Program-made: the position numbers and the translations under genes
DNA from: Lautropia sp.
GTDB lineage: Bacteria; Pseudomonadota; Gammaproteobacteria; Burkholderiales; Burkholderiaceae_E
DNA length: 64,000 bases
Direction: 5' to 3'
NCBI GenBank assembly: GCA_030530775.1
Contig: JAUMUG010000008.1
Span: forward strand, 1-64,000
Notes under the pieces: model-generated
What the model was told of the DNA's origin: nothing
Database searches by the model: none
What the model saw: the letters and a program-made list of their open reading frames with translations, nothing else
Part shown: piece by piece, positions 1 through 9,595 of the stretch
Numbering within the stretch: position 1 is the stretch's first letter
How the letters are laid out: every line of letters begins with the position of its first letter

Positions 1-296
1 CTCAGGCTTACGCTTTAGCGGCATGAACTGTGCAGGTTCTGCTGGGTCATTACACGGCACCGCAGCGCATGTGCGGTGAGTGAGTTGTGTGTAATAGGAT
101 GTTGTTTAGTGTTCACCAACCGCAGCTAAACAGCTCTAGTCAGAAGCTACGGCTTGCAGTAGGAGTTCATCACACCTCACAGCCCCGCCTTGAACTAGTA
201 TTCATGAAGGTCTTGATTTATTGAAGTGTCTATAGCTTAATTTTTATTATTTCAGCACAATAAACCAACCATCGACACCGACCAAAATCTCTAATC
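1..296. other. AT-rich gene-free flank downstream of bamA
   Basis: No coding region, tRNA or clear terminator is visible in this stretch. Its base composition resembles the AT-rich 3' part of bamA and not the GC-rich remainder of the window. In many proteobacteria skp (ompH) and lpxD follow bamA directly; no skp start is seen here, so either the operon ends at bamA in this organism or foreign DNA separates them. Confidence 0.5.
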
Positions 297-2660
297 TCAA
301 AAATTCGTACCCATTTGAAATTGAATGCGCTGTGTATCATCCCCAGGACGTCGGTTCAAAGGATACCCCAGCGACAATTTTATATTTACCCCCATAGGAG
401 AAAACCAATCAATCCCTAATCCAATGGAATATCGCAGATTTTCAAGGTCAATTTTTTTATCAAAAACATTACCCGCATCCGCAAATAAAAGCCCTCTAAC
501 CGTTTTATCATTGCCAGTTCCGGGGAGAGGAAAAACGATTTCCGTGCTAGCAACAAAAGATGCACTACCACCCAATGGGCTATTATCTTTATAATCCCTA
601 GGGCCAAGGCTATTCGAAGAGAAACCTCGAACAGAACCAATACCTCCTGCGTAAAAATTCTTGAATACAGGAAAGTCTTTTCCATCATAACCAGAACCAA
701 AACCGATATCAGTAAGTAACATCCAAGTATAATTTCTTGTCAAAGGCACATACCAGGCCCCTTTATAAGTCGCACGGTAATATGACAAATCCTGCCCAGG
801 AAGCGAGGACTCAAAATTAAATCTTTGAACCACCCCTCTTGTTGGCAGATAACCACTATCGCGAGAATCACGAACCCAGCCAGCCGAAACGAAAAAAGCC
901 TCGGTATCATGTCCAAAAGTATTAACATGATCGATATAACGCTGAGGAAGCCCTGACTCCCCTGGTTTAATTACATTCTTTTCATATGCAAAACCCAAGA
1001 ATAAACGATCCAACTCGGTGTAAGGAACACCAAGACGAAACCCCACGCCAGAAGAGCGGATTTTATAATCTCCCAAACCAGAATTATTAGCATTGAAAAG
1101 TCGAGAATAAATTTCTGTCGATAAATCTACGCCATCCCTAGTAAAGTATGGATTCGTATAAGACAAAGCTGCCGATCGTTGAGTTTGACCTGTATTAACC
1201 GAAACCGAGAGTGCATTACCACTTCCAAGAAAGTTCGGTTCATCAAATCCAACCATAAAAAGCAACTTATCAGTCGTCGAATAACCAGCACCGAAATTCA
1301 TATTCCCGGTCGGGCGTTCGACTACCTGCACCAGCAGATCGACCTGATCCGGCACGCCCGGCACCGGCACATTGCTGATCTGCACATCCTGGAAGTAGCC
1401 CAGACGCTCGACCCGGTCACGCGACAGCGCGATCCGGTCGGCATCGAACCAGGCCCCCTCGAACTGGCGCAGCTCGCGCCGGATGACTTCGTCGCGGGTA
1501 CGCTGGTTGCCGGCGATGTTGATGCGCCGGACATAGGCACGGCGGCCGGGGTCGACATTCAGTGTGAAATCGACCTCGCGCTTGTCGCGGTCAATGGTCG
1601 GCACCGGCGTCACATCGGCAAAGGCATAGCCGATCGCGCCCAACTCGTCGGTGATCTGCTTGACGCTTTCCGAGAGCAACTCACCCGAGAAAGTGTCACC
1701 GGCCTTGAGCTTGAGCGCCTTGCGGAACTGTGCCTCGCGCCCGAGCGGATTGCCGCCGAACTTGATGTCCTTGACCGTGAACCGTTCGCCTTCCTTGATG
1801 GTCAGCGTGATGTAAACCTTCTCACGGGAAGGATCGATCGACACCTGGGTGGATTCGATACCGAATTCCAGATAGCCGCGATTCAGGTAGAAGGAACGCA
1901 GGGTTTCCAGATCACCGGCGAGCTTCTCACGCGAGTATTGATCGGTCTTGGTATACCACGACAACCAGTTCGGCGTGGTCAACTTGAGCTGATCGAGTAG
2001 ACGCTCTTCACTGAAGACCTTGTTGCCGAGGATGCGAATCTGGGCAATGCGGGCATTGTTACCCTCATCGATGGACAGAGCCACGGCCACCCGGTTGCGC
2101 TCCAGCGGTGTCACCGACGAGGTGATCTTGACCGAGTATTTGCCCCGAGACAGGTACTGGCGCTTGATCTCCTGCTCGGCACGGTCCAATACCGAACGGT
2201 CGAAAATGCGCGCCTCGGCCAGGCCGGCTTCGCGCATGGCCTTTTTGAGTGCCTCGGCATCGAACTCACGCGAGCCGCTGACATCGACCGAAGCGATGGC
2301 TGGACGCTCGTCCACCTGAACGACCAGAACCTCCCCGTCTTTGGACAGCCGGACGTCCTTGAAGAAACCGGTGGCATAAAGCGCCTTGATGGCTTCGGTC
2401 GCCTTGTCGGCGGTCATCTCGTCACCGACTCTGACCGGCAGATAGCCGAACACACTGCCAGCCTCGGTACGCTGCAGCCCCTGGACGCGGATGTCCCGGA
2501 CGACAAATGAGTTGAATGCCGCGACCTCGGCCGACAGCAACAACGCCGCTATACCGGAGAGTACAGCGGCGCGTGGCGCAATCCTGGAGAGGGAAGACCT
2601 ATGTTTGATACCGACACCCCGACACGACACCGAAACGCCCGAGGTTCGGCAATCGCACAA
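297..2660 (-). CDS. bamA: Outer membrane protein assembly factor BamA
   Basis: BamA is the central Omp85 protein of the BAM complex, which folds beta-barrel proteins into the outer membrane. The protein (787 aa from a TTG start) has a hydrophobic signal segment, then five POTRA repeats up to about residue 450, beginning at FVVRDIRVQGLQRT. A 16-strand barrel follows and ends in the aromatic residue of MGTNF, the usual C-terminal insertion signal. The barrel contains the conserved VRGF motif. The start is uncertain: the TTG has CAGGA a few bases upstream, and a GTG at codon 11 would also leave a full signal peptide. It is the last gene of the rpsB-to-bamA operon, just downstream of rseP. From about base 1315 down to the stop the DNA becomes much AT-richer, exactly where the POTRA region gives way to the barrel. 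Confidence 0.97.
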   Translation of the reverse strand: MCDCRTSGVSVSCRGVGIKHRSSLSRIAPRAAVLSGIAALLLSAEVAAFNSFVVRDIRVQGLQRTEAGSVFGYLPVRVGDEMTADKATEAIKALYATGFFKDVRLSKDGEVLVVQVDERPAIASVDVSGSREFDAEALKKAMREAGLAEARIFDRSVLDRAEQEIKRQYLSRGKYSVKITSSVTPLERNRVAVALSIDEGNNARIAQIRILGNKVFSEERLLDQLKLTTPNWLSWYTKTDQYSREKLAGDLETLRSFYLNRGYLEFGIESTQVSIDPSREKVYITLTIKEGERFTVKDIKFGGNPLGREAQFRKALKLKAGDTFSGELLSESVKQITDELGAIGYAFADVTPVPTIDRDKREVDFTLNVDPGRRAYVRRINIAGNQRTRDEVIRRELRQFEGAWFDADRIALSRDRVERLGYFQDVQISNVPVPGVPDQVDLLVQVVERPTGNMNFGAGYSTTDKLLFMVGFDEPNFLGSGNALSVSVNTGQTQRSAALSYTNPYFTRDGVDLSTEIYSRLFNANNSGLGDYKIRSSGVGFRLGVPYTELDRLFLGFAYEKNVIKPGESGLPQRYIDHVNTFGHDTEAFFVSAGWVRDSRDSGYLPTRGVVQRFNFESSLPGQDLSYYRATYKGAWYVPLTRNYTWMLLTDIGFGSGYDGKDFPVFKNFYAGGIGSVRGFSSNSLGPRDYKDNSPLGGSASFVASTEIVFPLPGTGNDKTVRGLLFADAGNVFDKKIDLENLRYSIGLGIDWFSPMGVNIKLSLGYPLNRRPGDDTQRIQFQMGTNF

Positions 2661-2695
2661 TCAGTCCTGAAAGAAAACAGCCGGCACGATGCGCG

Positions 2696-4057
2696 TCAGC
2701 CAAACAACCGGGAAAGGTCATTGAACAGCGCGACGATCATCAAACCGACGATCATGACAAGGCCCACCTGCTGGGACACCTGCCGGAAGCGCTCCGAGAA
2801 CGGGCTGCCTTTGAGCGCTTCAAGCGCGTAATATACCAAACGCCCGCCGTCCAGGACGGGTACCGGCAAAAGATTGAGGACACCCAGGCTGACACTGATC
2901 AGCGCCATGAAGCCCACATAGGCAAACCAGCCGATCGAGGCGGACTGGCCTGCGTAGTCGGCAATAGCCACCGGACCGGAAAGGTTTTTCCAGGACAGGC
3001 TGCCGGTGATCATCTTGCCCAGCATCTTCAGCGAGAAGACCGACATCTCCCAGGTTCGTGCAGCACCGTAAGCCAGCGCCTCGACGGGCCCCAGGTCGAT
3101 GGTCACCATGTCGAACTGCTGATGCAGACCGGCACCGATACGCCCCTTGCGCAGCGGCGGCGCGGCACTGTCGGTCCGATCCGGCTCATAGGTCAGCACC
3201 GGCGTCACCGCCAAGCTCAATTCGGCACCATTGCGACGGATGAGGAATTCGAGCGGCTGTGCGCCGTTGGATGCCTGTACTTGTTCGATCAGTTGACGGG
3301 CCTGACCGATGGGACGGCCATTGATGCTCAGCACCTCGTCTCCCATTTCGAGACCGGCCTGCGCAGCGGCCCCCCCCTCTTCCAGGCTGCCGATGCGCAC
3401 CACACCAGCCCTCAGCTCGATGCCCAGGGTACGGACGAAATCGGGCTCCACCTCTCCGGGCGGCAGGCCAGTGGTGTCGATACTGAGCCGACGGTTGCCG
3501 GCAGGCCCCTCGACCTGCAGCACGATCGGACGGCGTTCGACGACGGCATCGATCATCTTCAGACGCAGATCGTTGAAGGATTGGACCGGCTGGCCATCGA
3601 TCCGGCTGACCCTATCGCCATCGGCCACCCCGGCCAGCGCTGCGGCGGTATCACCCCGGGGTGCAGACAGCACCGGCGCGGGCTCCTGCAAACCGGCCAT
3701 GCCCAGCACGGCATAGAGCACGATGGCCAACAGGAAGTTGGCCACCGGACCGGCCACCACCACGGCCGAGCGCTTCAGAAGCGGCAACCGGTTGAAGGCA
3801 CGGTGCGCCTCGGCGGGATCGACCACGATCGAATCGTCCTCTTCGTCGAGCATCCGCACGTAACCACCCAGTGGAATCGGCGACAGACTCCATTCGGTCT
3901 GGTCCGGTCCGACTTTCCAGGTGAAGATCGGCTTGCCGAAACCGATGGAAAAGCGCAGCACCTTGACGCCGCACCAGCGGGCAACCAGATAGTGGCCCAG
4001 CTCATGCACGAACACCAGCACGCCAAGTGCAAACAGAAAGGCAATCAGGGTGGTCAT
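2696..4057 (-). CDS. rseP: RIP zinc metalloprotease RseP
   Basis: This is a site-2 inner-membrane protease that cleaves the anti-sigma-E factor RseA and remnant signal peptides. The N-terminal membrane helix carries the zinc-binding HELGH motif (residues 18-22). Two PDZ domains follow in the periplasmic part, and a C-terminal helix carries NLLPVPVLDGG, whose Asp is the third metal ligand. I chose the ATG at 4057, two bases after the dxr stop, with AAGG upstream. A TTG two codons earlier would give a 4-base overlap. The length of 453 aa is normal. It lies between dxr and bamA, and bamA starts 35 bases after the rseP stop, so translation is probably linked across the three genes. Confidence 0.96.
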   Translation of the reverse strand: MTTLIAFLFALGVLVFVHELGHYLVARWCGVKVLRFSIGFGKPIFTWKVGPDQTEWSLSPIPLGGYVRMLDEEDDSIVVDPAEAHRAFNRLPLLKRSAVVVAGPVANFLLAIVLYAVLGMAGLQEPAPVLSAPRGDTAAALAGVADGDRVSRIDGQPVQSFNDLRLKMIDAVVERRPIVLQVEGPAGNRRLSIDTTGLPPGEVEPDFVRTLGIELRAGVVRIGSLEEGGAAAQAGLEMGDEVLSINGRPIGQARQLIEQVQASNGAQPLEFLIRRNGAELSLAVTPVLTYEPDRTDSAAPPLRKGRIGAGLHQQFDMVTIDLGPVEALAYGAARTWEMSVFSLKMLGKMITGSLSWKNLSGPVAIADYAGQSASIGWFAYVGFMALISVSLGVLNLLPVPVLDGGRLVYYALEALKGSPFSERFRQVSQQVGLVMIVGLMIVALFNDLSRLFG

Positions 4058-4059
4058 CG

Positions 4060-5235
4060 TCAACCTTTGATCAGAAGGGCTGCCTGCCGGCGTGCCCGTA
4101 CGTCGAGTTCAACGGCTTCGACCAGCGAAGCCGGCGCAGGCGCATCACCCAGCGCCGTCAGTACACGTTCATTGATGCGGGCAATATCCGCAAAACCAAG
4201 CTCGCCATCAAGGAACCCCTGCACACTCACCTCGTTGGCGGCATTCAGCACGCAGGGTGCCCCCCCCCCGACACGCATCGCCTCCCGTGCCAAGCGCAGG
4301 CAAGGGAAACGGACGTCGTCCGGTGCCTCGAACTGCAGTCCACCGGAAGTCAGCAGGTCGAGTGGAGCCGCTCCGCTGTCGACCCGCTCGGGATAGGCCA
4401 ACGCGTGGGCGATGGGCACCCGCATGTCCGGGTTGCCCATCTGCGCCAATACCGAACCGTCCCGGTATTCGACCATCGAATGAACGATGCTTTGCGGGTG
4501 GATCAACACATCGAGCTGTGCGGGCGGGACATCGAAGAGAAAATGCGCTTCGATCAACTCCAGCCCCTTGTTCATCATCGTAGCCGAATCGACGGATATT
4601 TTCCGGCCCATCGACCAGTTGGGATGTTTGCAGGCCTGATCGGGCGTGGCTGTGGCGATCTGCTGCGCCGACCAGGTGCGGAATGGCCCGCCCGAAGCCG
4701 TCAGAATCAACCGGCGTATGACGCGGCGTGTATCCAGACCGGAGGCCCGGTCCGGCAGGCACTGGAAGACCGCATTATGCTCGCTGTCCACTGGCAACAA
4801 CTGCACACCGGACTGGCGGCAGACCGACATGAACAGATGGCCTGCCATGACGATCGATTCCTTGTTGGCAAGCAGCAGAGCACGGGCATGACGTGCCGCT
4901 GCCAGCGTGGGCGCGAGCCCTGCCGCCCCGACGATGGCAGCCATCACGCAGTCGACGCCGGGCGTGCCGGCCACCTCGGCCAGCTCATCGGCTCCGACGG
5001 CCAGGCGGCAGCTCAGACCCGCACTGCGCAGACGTGCCTCGAAGCCCGCTGCCACGTCGGGCTCGGACAGCGCCACGACTTCGGGTCGATGCCATCTGGC
5101 GAGGGCCAGCAGCTTGTCGGCGTTGCGATGCGCCGACAAGGTATGGATGCGATAATGATCGGGGTGGCGGGCAACGACATCCAGGGTGCTGTCGCCGATC
5201 GAGCCGGTTGCACCCAGTACGGAAACGGTTTTCAT
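4060..5235 (-). CDS. dxr: 1-deoxy-D-xylulose 5-phosphate reductoisomerase
   Basis: Dxr (IspC) converts DXP to 2-C-methyl-D-erythritol 4-phosphate with NADPH, the first committed step of the MEP isoprenoid pathway in the cytosol. The N-terminal Rossmann motif GATGSIGDSTLDVV begins at residue 8. The metal and substrate region around VDSEHNAVFQCL and the catalytic GGPFRTW segment are present. Length 391 aa is normal. Together with uppS upstream it supplies isoprenoid precursor and undecaprenyl carrier from one operon. The cdsA stop lies 10 bases upstream of the dxr start. Confidence 0.97.
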   Translation of the reverse strand: MKTVSVLGATGSIGDSTLDVVARHPDHYRIHTLSAHRNADKLLALARWHRPEVVALSEPDVAAGFEARLRSAGLSCRLAVGADELAEVAGTPGVDCVMAAIVGAAGLAPTLAAARHARALLLANKESIVMAGHLFMSVCRQSGVQLLPVDSEHNAVFQCLPDRASGLDTRRVIRRLILTASGGPFRTWSAQQIATATPDQACKHPNWSMGRKISVDSATMMNKGLELIEAHFLFDVPPAQLDVLIHPQSIVHSMVEYRDGSVLAQMGNPDMRVPIAHALAYPERVDSGAAPLDLLTSGGLQFEAPDDVRFPCLRLAREAMRVGGGAPCVLNAANEVSVQGFLDGELGFADIARINERVLTALGDAPAPASLVEAVELDVRARRQAALLIKG

Positions 5236-5245
5236 CGAGAGAGTC

Positions 5246-6073
5246 TCAAGGCAGCATCAGCATCAGGAGCAACAGGCACAGCGGCATACTGGGCACCAGC
5301 GCATCGATCCGGTCGAACACGCCACCGTGGCCGGGCAGGATATTGCTGCTGTCCTTGACACCGGCATGGCGCTTGAGCAGGCTCTCGAAGAGATCGCCGA
5401 GCACCGAGATCATCACCAGCACGATGAGCGCCCCGATCATGCCGAACACACCGAAATGCCCGGCGAGCATGGAGCTGAAGATGGCAGTGCCATCCCCCTC
5501 GGAAGACACCCACACCAGCAACGCCGCCCCGATCACCACCGCCATGCCTCCGACGACACCCTCCCAGGTCTTACCGGGACTGACCCGTGGTGCCAGCTTG
5601 TGCCTGCCCAGGGCACGACCGGCAAAATAGGCACCGATGTCGGCCAGCCAGACGATGGCCATGGCCGACAGCAGAATCCAGGGGCCCGACAGGCGCAGTT
5701 CATAGAGTGCCACCCAGAGATTGAACATGAACAGACAGGCCAGCCAGACCGACGAGGCCGGACCTGCCGGGCTGGCACACAGCACCGAAGGCACGGCCAC
5801 TGCGAGCCAGACCAGTGTGCCCGTGCCCAGTACCGGCAGGAGTCCCATCGGCGGGACGCCCTGCGCACGCAGCAGATGATAGGCGAACGCTGCCCCTGTG
5901 CCGATGAGGATCGGCAGCACGGCCGAGCGCACCAGCAGGCGGCTCCATTCCCAAAGCACAATACCCAGCACCGGCAGGGTCAGCACCACCCAGGCCGTCT
6001 GCGAACCCCAGAACAGCACACCGAGGATCAGAACCAACAAGCACAAGGCCGTCACGACTCGCTGCAGCAGCAT
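5246..6073 (-). CDS. cdsA: Phosphatidate cytidylyltransferase CdsA
   Basis: CdsA is the integral membrane enzyme that makes CDP-diacylglycerol from phosphatidic acid and CTP, the branch point to all phospholipids. The protein is almost entirely hydrophobic helices. It carries the CDP-alcohol signature near the C-terminus: SPGKTWEG further upstream, and PGHGGVFDRIDAL with its conserved Asp residues. I chose the ATG at 6073 (275 aa); a TTG at 6091 would add six residues but overlaps the GGAG ribosome-binding site. It sits between uppS and dxr in the operon. Confidence 0.95.
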   Translation of the reverse strand: MLLQRVVTALCLLVLILGVLFWGSQTAWVVLTLPVLGIVLWEWSRLLVRSAVLPILIGTGAAFAYHLLRAQGVPPMGLLPVLGTGTLVWLAVAVPSVLCASPAGPASSVWLACLFMFNLWVALYELRLSGPWILLSAMAIVWLADIGAYFAGRALGRHKLAPRVSPGKTWEGVVGGMAVVIGAALLVWVSSEGDGTAIFSSMLAGHFGVFGMIGALIVLVMISVLGDLFESLLKRHAGVKDSSNILPGHGGVFDRIDALVPSMPLCLLLLMLMLP

Positions 6074-6241
6074 GAACGCATCGATCTCCAAAAGGGGGCG
6101 GATTCACGACCGTTCGAGCTCGAACGGCTCCCGGCAAAATAATAGCGCCACCGCAGGCGTAACGGGACTGTCGTCGGCGGCCGAACGGCGCAAGGATGGC
6201 CGCACAAAAAATTGGCGCGATCTAGCGCGCCAGGGATGGAA

Positions 6242-7009
6242 TCAGTCGGCGTCGGCCTGAATCTGCCGACTGGTACGTCCGAAACGGCGTTCGCGCTGGC
6301 CATACCAGGCAATCGCTTCGGCCAAACGGTCATCGTTGAACTCGGGCCAGAAGCATTCGCAGAAATACAGTTCGGTGTACGCCAACTGCCACAGCAGGAA
6401 GTTGCTGACGCGCTGTTCGCCGCCGGTGCGGATGAACAAATCGGGTTCGGGAGCGTAGGCGACGGACAGGTGTCGGGCAAGGTCCTCTTCGAGGATGGGT
6501 TGCTCGGGCGGAACACCCATTTCGATCCGCTCGCGCAGCAAGGCATTGCCAGCCTGCAGGATGTCCCAACGGCCGCCATAGTTGGCTGCAATGGTCAGCG
6601 TCATCCGGTCATTGTTGGCGGTTTTTGCTTCGGCATCGGCAATCAGCCGCTGCAGCCTTGGTTCGAAGCGCTCCAGATCGCCGACGATGCGCAGGCGGAT
6701 GCCGTTACGATCGAGCTGCTTGACCTCGCGTTGCAGCGCCGACAGAAAGAGTCGCATCAGCAGAGACACTTCGTCGGCAGGCCTGCGCCAATTCTCGGAA
6801 CTGAAGGCGAACAGGGTCAGATACTCGACCCCACGCCGGGCACAGCCTTCGACGGTGGCCTGAACGGCCTCGACCCCCTTGCGGTGCCCCGCTGCGCGCG
6901 GCAGATGGCGTTGGGTGGCCCAGCGGCCGTTGCCATCGAGGATGATGGCAATGTGGCGAGGCACCACGGAGGCAACGGGAACGGACTGAGTCGAACTGGT
7001 GAAACTCAT
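6242..7009 (-). CDS. uppS: Undecaprenyl diphosphate synthase (cis-prenyltransferase)
   Basis: UppS condenses isopentenyl diphosphate onto farnesyl diphosphate to give the C55 lipid carrier for peptidoglycan and O-antigen synthesis. The signature [13 protein letters not shown] is present near residue 20 with its catalytic Asp. The downstream conserved segment [19 protein letters not shown] and the C-terminal AYTELYF region are intact. Length 255 aa is typical. About 170 bases separate its stop from the cdsA start, the widest gap in this half of the operon. No clear terminator was seen in that gap. Confidence 0.96.
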   Translation of the reverse strand: MSFTSSTQSVPVASVVPRHIAIILDGNGRWATQRHLPRAAGHRKGVEAVQATVEGCARRGVEYLTLFAFSSENWRRPADEVSLLMRLFLSALQREVKQLDRNGIRLRIVGDLERFEPRLQRLIADAEAKTANNDRMTLTIAANYGGRWDILQAGNALLRERIEMGVPPEQPILEEDLARHLSVAYAPEPDLFIRTGGEQRVSNFLLWQLAYTELYFCECFWPEFNDDRLAEAIAWYGQRERRFGRTSRQIQADAD

Positions 7010-7043
7010 TATCGGTGACGAATGAGCGGGTCGGGATGGCGGG

Positions 7044-7604
7044 TCAAACCGTCATGATTTCCTGTTCTTTGGCCGCCAGCAACTTATCGATCTCGGCAAT
7101 GGAGCGATCGGTGATCTTCTGGATCTCATCCTGTCCACGACGTTCGTCGTCCTCGGAAATTTCCTTGGCCTTGGCCAGCTCCTTCAGTTCGGTATTGGCA
7201 TCGCGACGCACGCCACGGACGACGACCTTGGCGGCCTCGCCTTCCTGCCGGGTGATCTTGACGATGTCGCGGCGACGCTCTTCGGACAGCGGCGGCATCG
7301 GCACCCGGATGACGGTGCCCATCGACTGGGGATTCAGGCCCAGATCGGAATCGCGGATGGCTTTCTCGACGATGGTCGCCATGGACTTTTCCCAGACCGT
7401 GACGCTCAGCGTGCGTGCATCGGCAAGCGAGATATTGGCCACCTGGTTGATCGGAGTCGAGGTGCCGTAGTAATCGACGTGGATATGATCGAGTACGCCG
7501 GGATGGGGACGGCCGGTCCGAATCTTGGCAAGACTGGCGCGGAAGGACTCGATACCCTTCTGCATTTTCTGTTCTGCGGACTTCCTGACTTCAGTGGTCG
7601 ACAT
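7044..7604 (-). CDS. frr: Ribosome recycling factor
   Basis: RRF splits post-termination ribosomes together with EF-G. The protein is 186 aa with the two-domain RRF pattern: the N-terminal helix [19 protein letters not shown], the beta domain around [16 protein letters not shown], and the C-terminal helices with [13 protein letters not shown]. The start at 7604 is supported by family length. It follows pyrH, with a 72-base gap that holds a 10-bp-arm hairpin, and precedes uppS. Confidence 0.97.
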   Translation of the reverse strand: MSTTEVRKSAEQKMQKGIESFRASLAKIRTGRPHPGVLDHIHVDYYGTSTPINQVANISLADARTLSVTVWEKSMATIVEKAIRDSDLGLNPQSMGTVIRVPMPPLSEERRRDIVKITRQEGEAAKVVVRGVRRDANTELKELAKAKEISEDDERRGQDEIQKITDRSIAEIDKLLAAKEQEIMTV

Positions 7605-7638
7605 AAGTGTCTCGGTTGATCTTTCTTGCGAGCGCCAC

Positions 7639-7666
7639 AGGCTCCGTGGTACAGGGCACGGAGCCT
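7639..7666 (-). repeat. Perfect hairpin in the pyrH-frr gap
   Basis: The arms AGGCTCCGTG and CACGGAGCCT are perfect complements (10 bp) around an 8-base loop. No T-run follows on the minus strand, so it does not look like an intrinsic terminator. A role in mRNA processing or stability between pyrH and frr is an inference. Confidence 0.6.
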
Positions 7667-7676
7667 GCGGAGCGCA

Positions 7677-8441
7677 TCAGGCATGCACCAGCGTGCCTTC
7701 GTCCTCGCCGCGGACCACACGGGCCAGCGCGCCTTCCTTGAAGATCGAAAAGACCTTCAACGGCAGTTTCTGATCACGGCACAGCGCGAAAGCGGCGGCG
7801 TCCATCACCTTCAGATTGCCCAGAATCGCCTGATCGAAGGTGATCTCGGTATAGCGGGTGGCCGAGGGGTCCTTGACCGGATCGGCGGTGTAGACGCCGT
7901 CGACCTTGGTGGCCTTGAGGATCAGCTCGGCATCGATCTCGGCACCCCGCAACGCCGCCGCCGTATCGGTGGTGAAGAACGGATTACCGGTACCGGCCGC
8001 AAAGATCACCACCTTGCCTTCTTCGAGATAACGCAGTGCCTTGGGACGGATATAGGGCTCGACGATCTGCTCGATGTTCAGCGCCGACTGGACACGGGCC
8101 TCGACCCCCATCTGACGCAGTGCATCCTGCAGCGCCAACGAGTTCATGACGGTGGCCAGCATGCCCATGTAGTCGGCGGTTGCCCTGTCCATGCCGGTCG
8201 CACCAACCGACACCCCTCGGAAAATATTGCCGCCGCCGATGACGATGGCCAGCTCGACGCCCAGCTTGCAGACCTCCGCCACCTGGCGGCACATCTGCTC
8301 GATCGTCTGACGGTTGATGCCATAGCTGTCGTTGCCCATCAGGGCCTCGCCCGACAGCTTCAGCAGAACGCGGCGATAGGCCGCCAGGGGTGCAGCACCG
8401 GCATTGCCGGCGCCTGGAGTCGATGCGGGATCACTACTCAT
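7677..8441 (-). CDS. pyrH: Uridylate kinase
   Basis: PyrH phosphorylates UMP to UDP in pyrimidine nucleotide synthesis and is allosterically controlled by GTP and UTP. It belongs to the amino acid kinase fold, with KLSGEALMG near the N-terminus and IGGGNIFRG as the second nucleotide-binding loop. The ATG at 8441 has GGAG seven bases upstream and gives 254 aa. The open frame continues 42 codons further upstream into tsf, but that part has no family counterpart. The first 20 or so residues form a short Ala/Pro/Gly-rich leader before the kinase core. Confidence 0.96.
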   Translation of the reverse strand: MSSDPASTPGAGNAGAAPLAAYRRVLLKLSGEALMGNDSYGINRQTIEQMCRQVAEVCKLGVELAIVIGGGNIFRGVSVGATGMDRATADYMGMLATVMNSLALQDALRQMGVEARVQSALNIEQIVEPYIRPKALRYLEEGKVVIFAAGTGNPFFTTDTAAALRGAEIDAELILKATKVDGVYTADPVKDPSATRYTEITFDQAILGNLKVMDAAAFALCRDQKLPLKVFSIFKEGALARVVRGEDEGTLVHA

Positions 8442-8469
8442 GGTTACTCCGGGTTTTTCTTGGGGACGA

Positions 8470-9357
8470 TCAGCGGGAAGCAGCAACCTGCGCCGCCACT
8501 TCGGCTGCGAAATCGTCTTGCTTCTTCTCGATGCCTTCGCCCACCACGTACAGGGTGAAGGAATCAACCCGTGCCTGGCGGTTCTTCAGCAGCTGTTCGA
8601 CCGTGACTTTGTCGTCCTTGACGAATGGTTGGCCCAGCAGGGTCACTTCCTTCAGATATTTCTGCACGGCACCATCGACCATTTTCGCAGCAATTTCAGC
8701 CGGTTTACCGGACTCCGCTGCTTTTTGCTCGGCAATGGAGCGTTCCTTGGTGATCACATCGGCCGGCACCTGTTCTTTGGACAGTGCCAGCGGCTTGGTG
8801 GCAGCGATGTGCATGGCCAGATCGCGGGCCAGCGTCTCGTCGCCCCCTTCCAGATCGATCAGCACACCGATTTTGGCACCGCCGTGAATGTAGCTGGCGA
8901 GCTTGCCCTTGCCTTCGACACGGACAAAACGGCGGATGCCCATGTTCTCGCCGATTTTGCCGACCAGGGCGGCGCGGGTCTCTTCGACGGTTCGGCCATC
9001 GGCCAGCTGCAGAGCGGATAGCGCAGCCACATCGGCCGGACGCTTCTCGACGATCAGTCTGGTCAATGCGTCGGTCAGTGCCAGAAAGTCTTCATTCTTG
9101 GCCACGAAATCGGTTTCGCAGTTCATTTCCAGGATGGCGCCCTGCGAGGCATCCGGGGTGATGAAGATGCCCACCACACCTTCGGCGGCGATGCGGGAGG
9201 CTGCTTTGCTGGCCTTGCTGCCCAGCTTGACCCGCAGGATTTCCTCGGCGCGGTCCATGTCGCCGTTGGCTTCGGTCAGTGCCTTCTTGCATTCCATCAT
9301 CGGCGCGTCTGTCTTTTCGCGCAGGGTCTTGACCATACTTGCGGTGATTTCCGCCAT
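8470..9357 (-). CDS. tsf: Elongation factor Ts
   Basis: EF-Ts exchanges GDP for GTP on EF-Tu. The N-terminal module [20 protein letters not shown] and the signature [15 protein letters not shown] are intact. The length of 295 aa matches other betaproteobacterial EF-Ts proteins. It lies 28 bases upstream of pyrH and 238 bases downstream of rpsB, the standard rpsB-tsf arrangement. Confidence 0.97.
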   Translation of the reverse strand: MAEITASMVKTLREKTDAPMMECKKALTEANGDMDRAEEILRVKLGSKASKAASRIAAEGVVGIFITPDASQGAILEMNCETDFVAKNEDFLALTDALTRLIVEKRPADVAALSALQLADGRTVEETRAALVGKIGENMGIRRFVRVEGKGKLASYIHGGAKIGVLIDLEGGDETLARDLAMHIAATKPLALSKEQVPADVITKERSIAEQKAAESGKPAEIAAKMVDGAVQKYLKEVTLLGQPFVKDDKVTVEQLLKNRQARVDSFTLYVVGEGIEKKQDDFAAEVAAQVAASR

Positions 9358-9523
9358 GATTCTTCTCCGTCCTATTGATTCAATTCAGGGCCGCCCCGGT
9401 TTCGGCCGTCGGTCGGTCAGCCCGGCTGCGCTTGCGCACATCGGCGGAGTCAAGCCATGGCCAAGCCGGCACCGCGCCCTCGGGGGCGCCGGCAAAAACC
9501 GAAAGGTGGGCATTTGGGACCGA

Positions 9524-9541
9524 CACCGGGCCGGCCCGGTG
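9524..9541. repeat. 18-bp perfect palindrome between rpsB and tsf
   Basis: CACCGGGCCGGCCCGGTG is a perfect palindrome. A second imperfect GC-rich hairpin lies at about 9471-9499. Both sit in the 238-base rpsB-tsf gap and have no T-run on the minus strand. They could fold in the mRNA and tune expression of tsf relative to rpsB, but this is inference. Confidence 0.5.
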
Positions 9542-9595
9542 ATGGGTACCGGATCGATGGAGCATGCCGATGCCATCCATCCGGCACATCGAGGA

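Noticed and set aside
3122-5358. Plus-strand frames of over 400 codons opposite rseP, dxr and cdsA
   Set aside because: No family features; they follow the codon periodicity of the real minus-strand genes.
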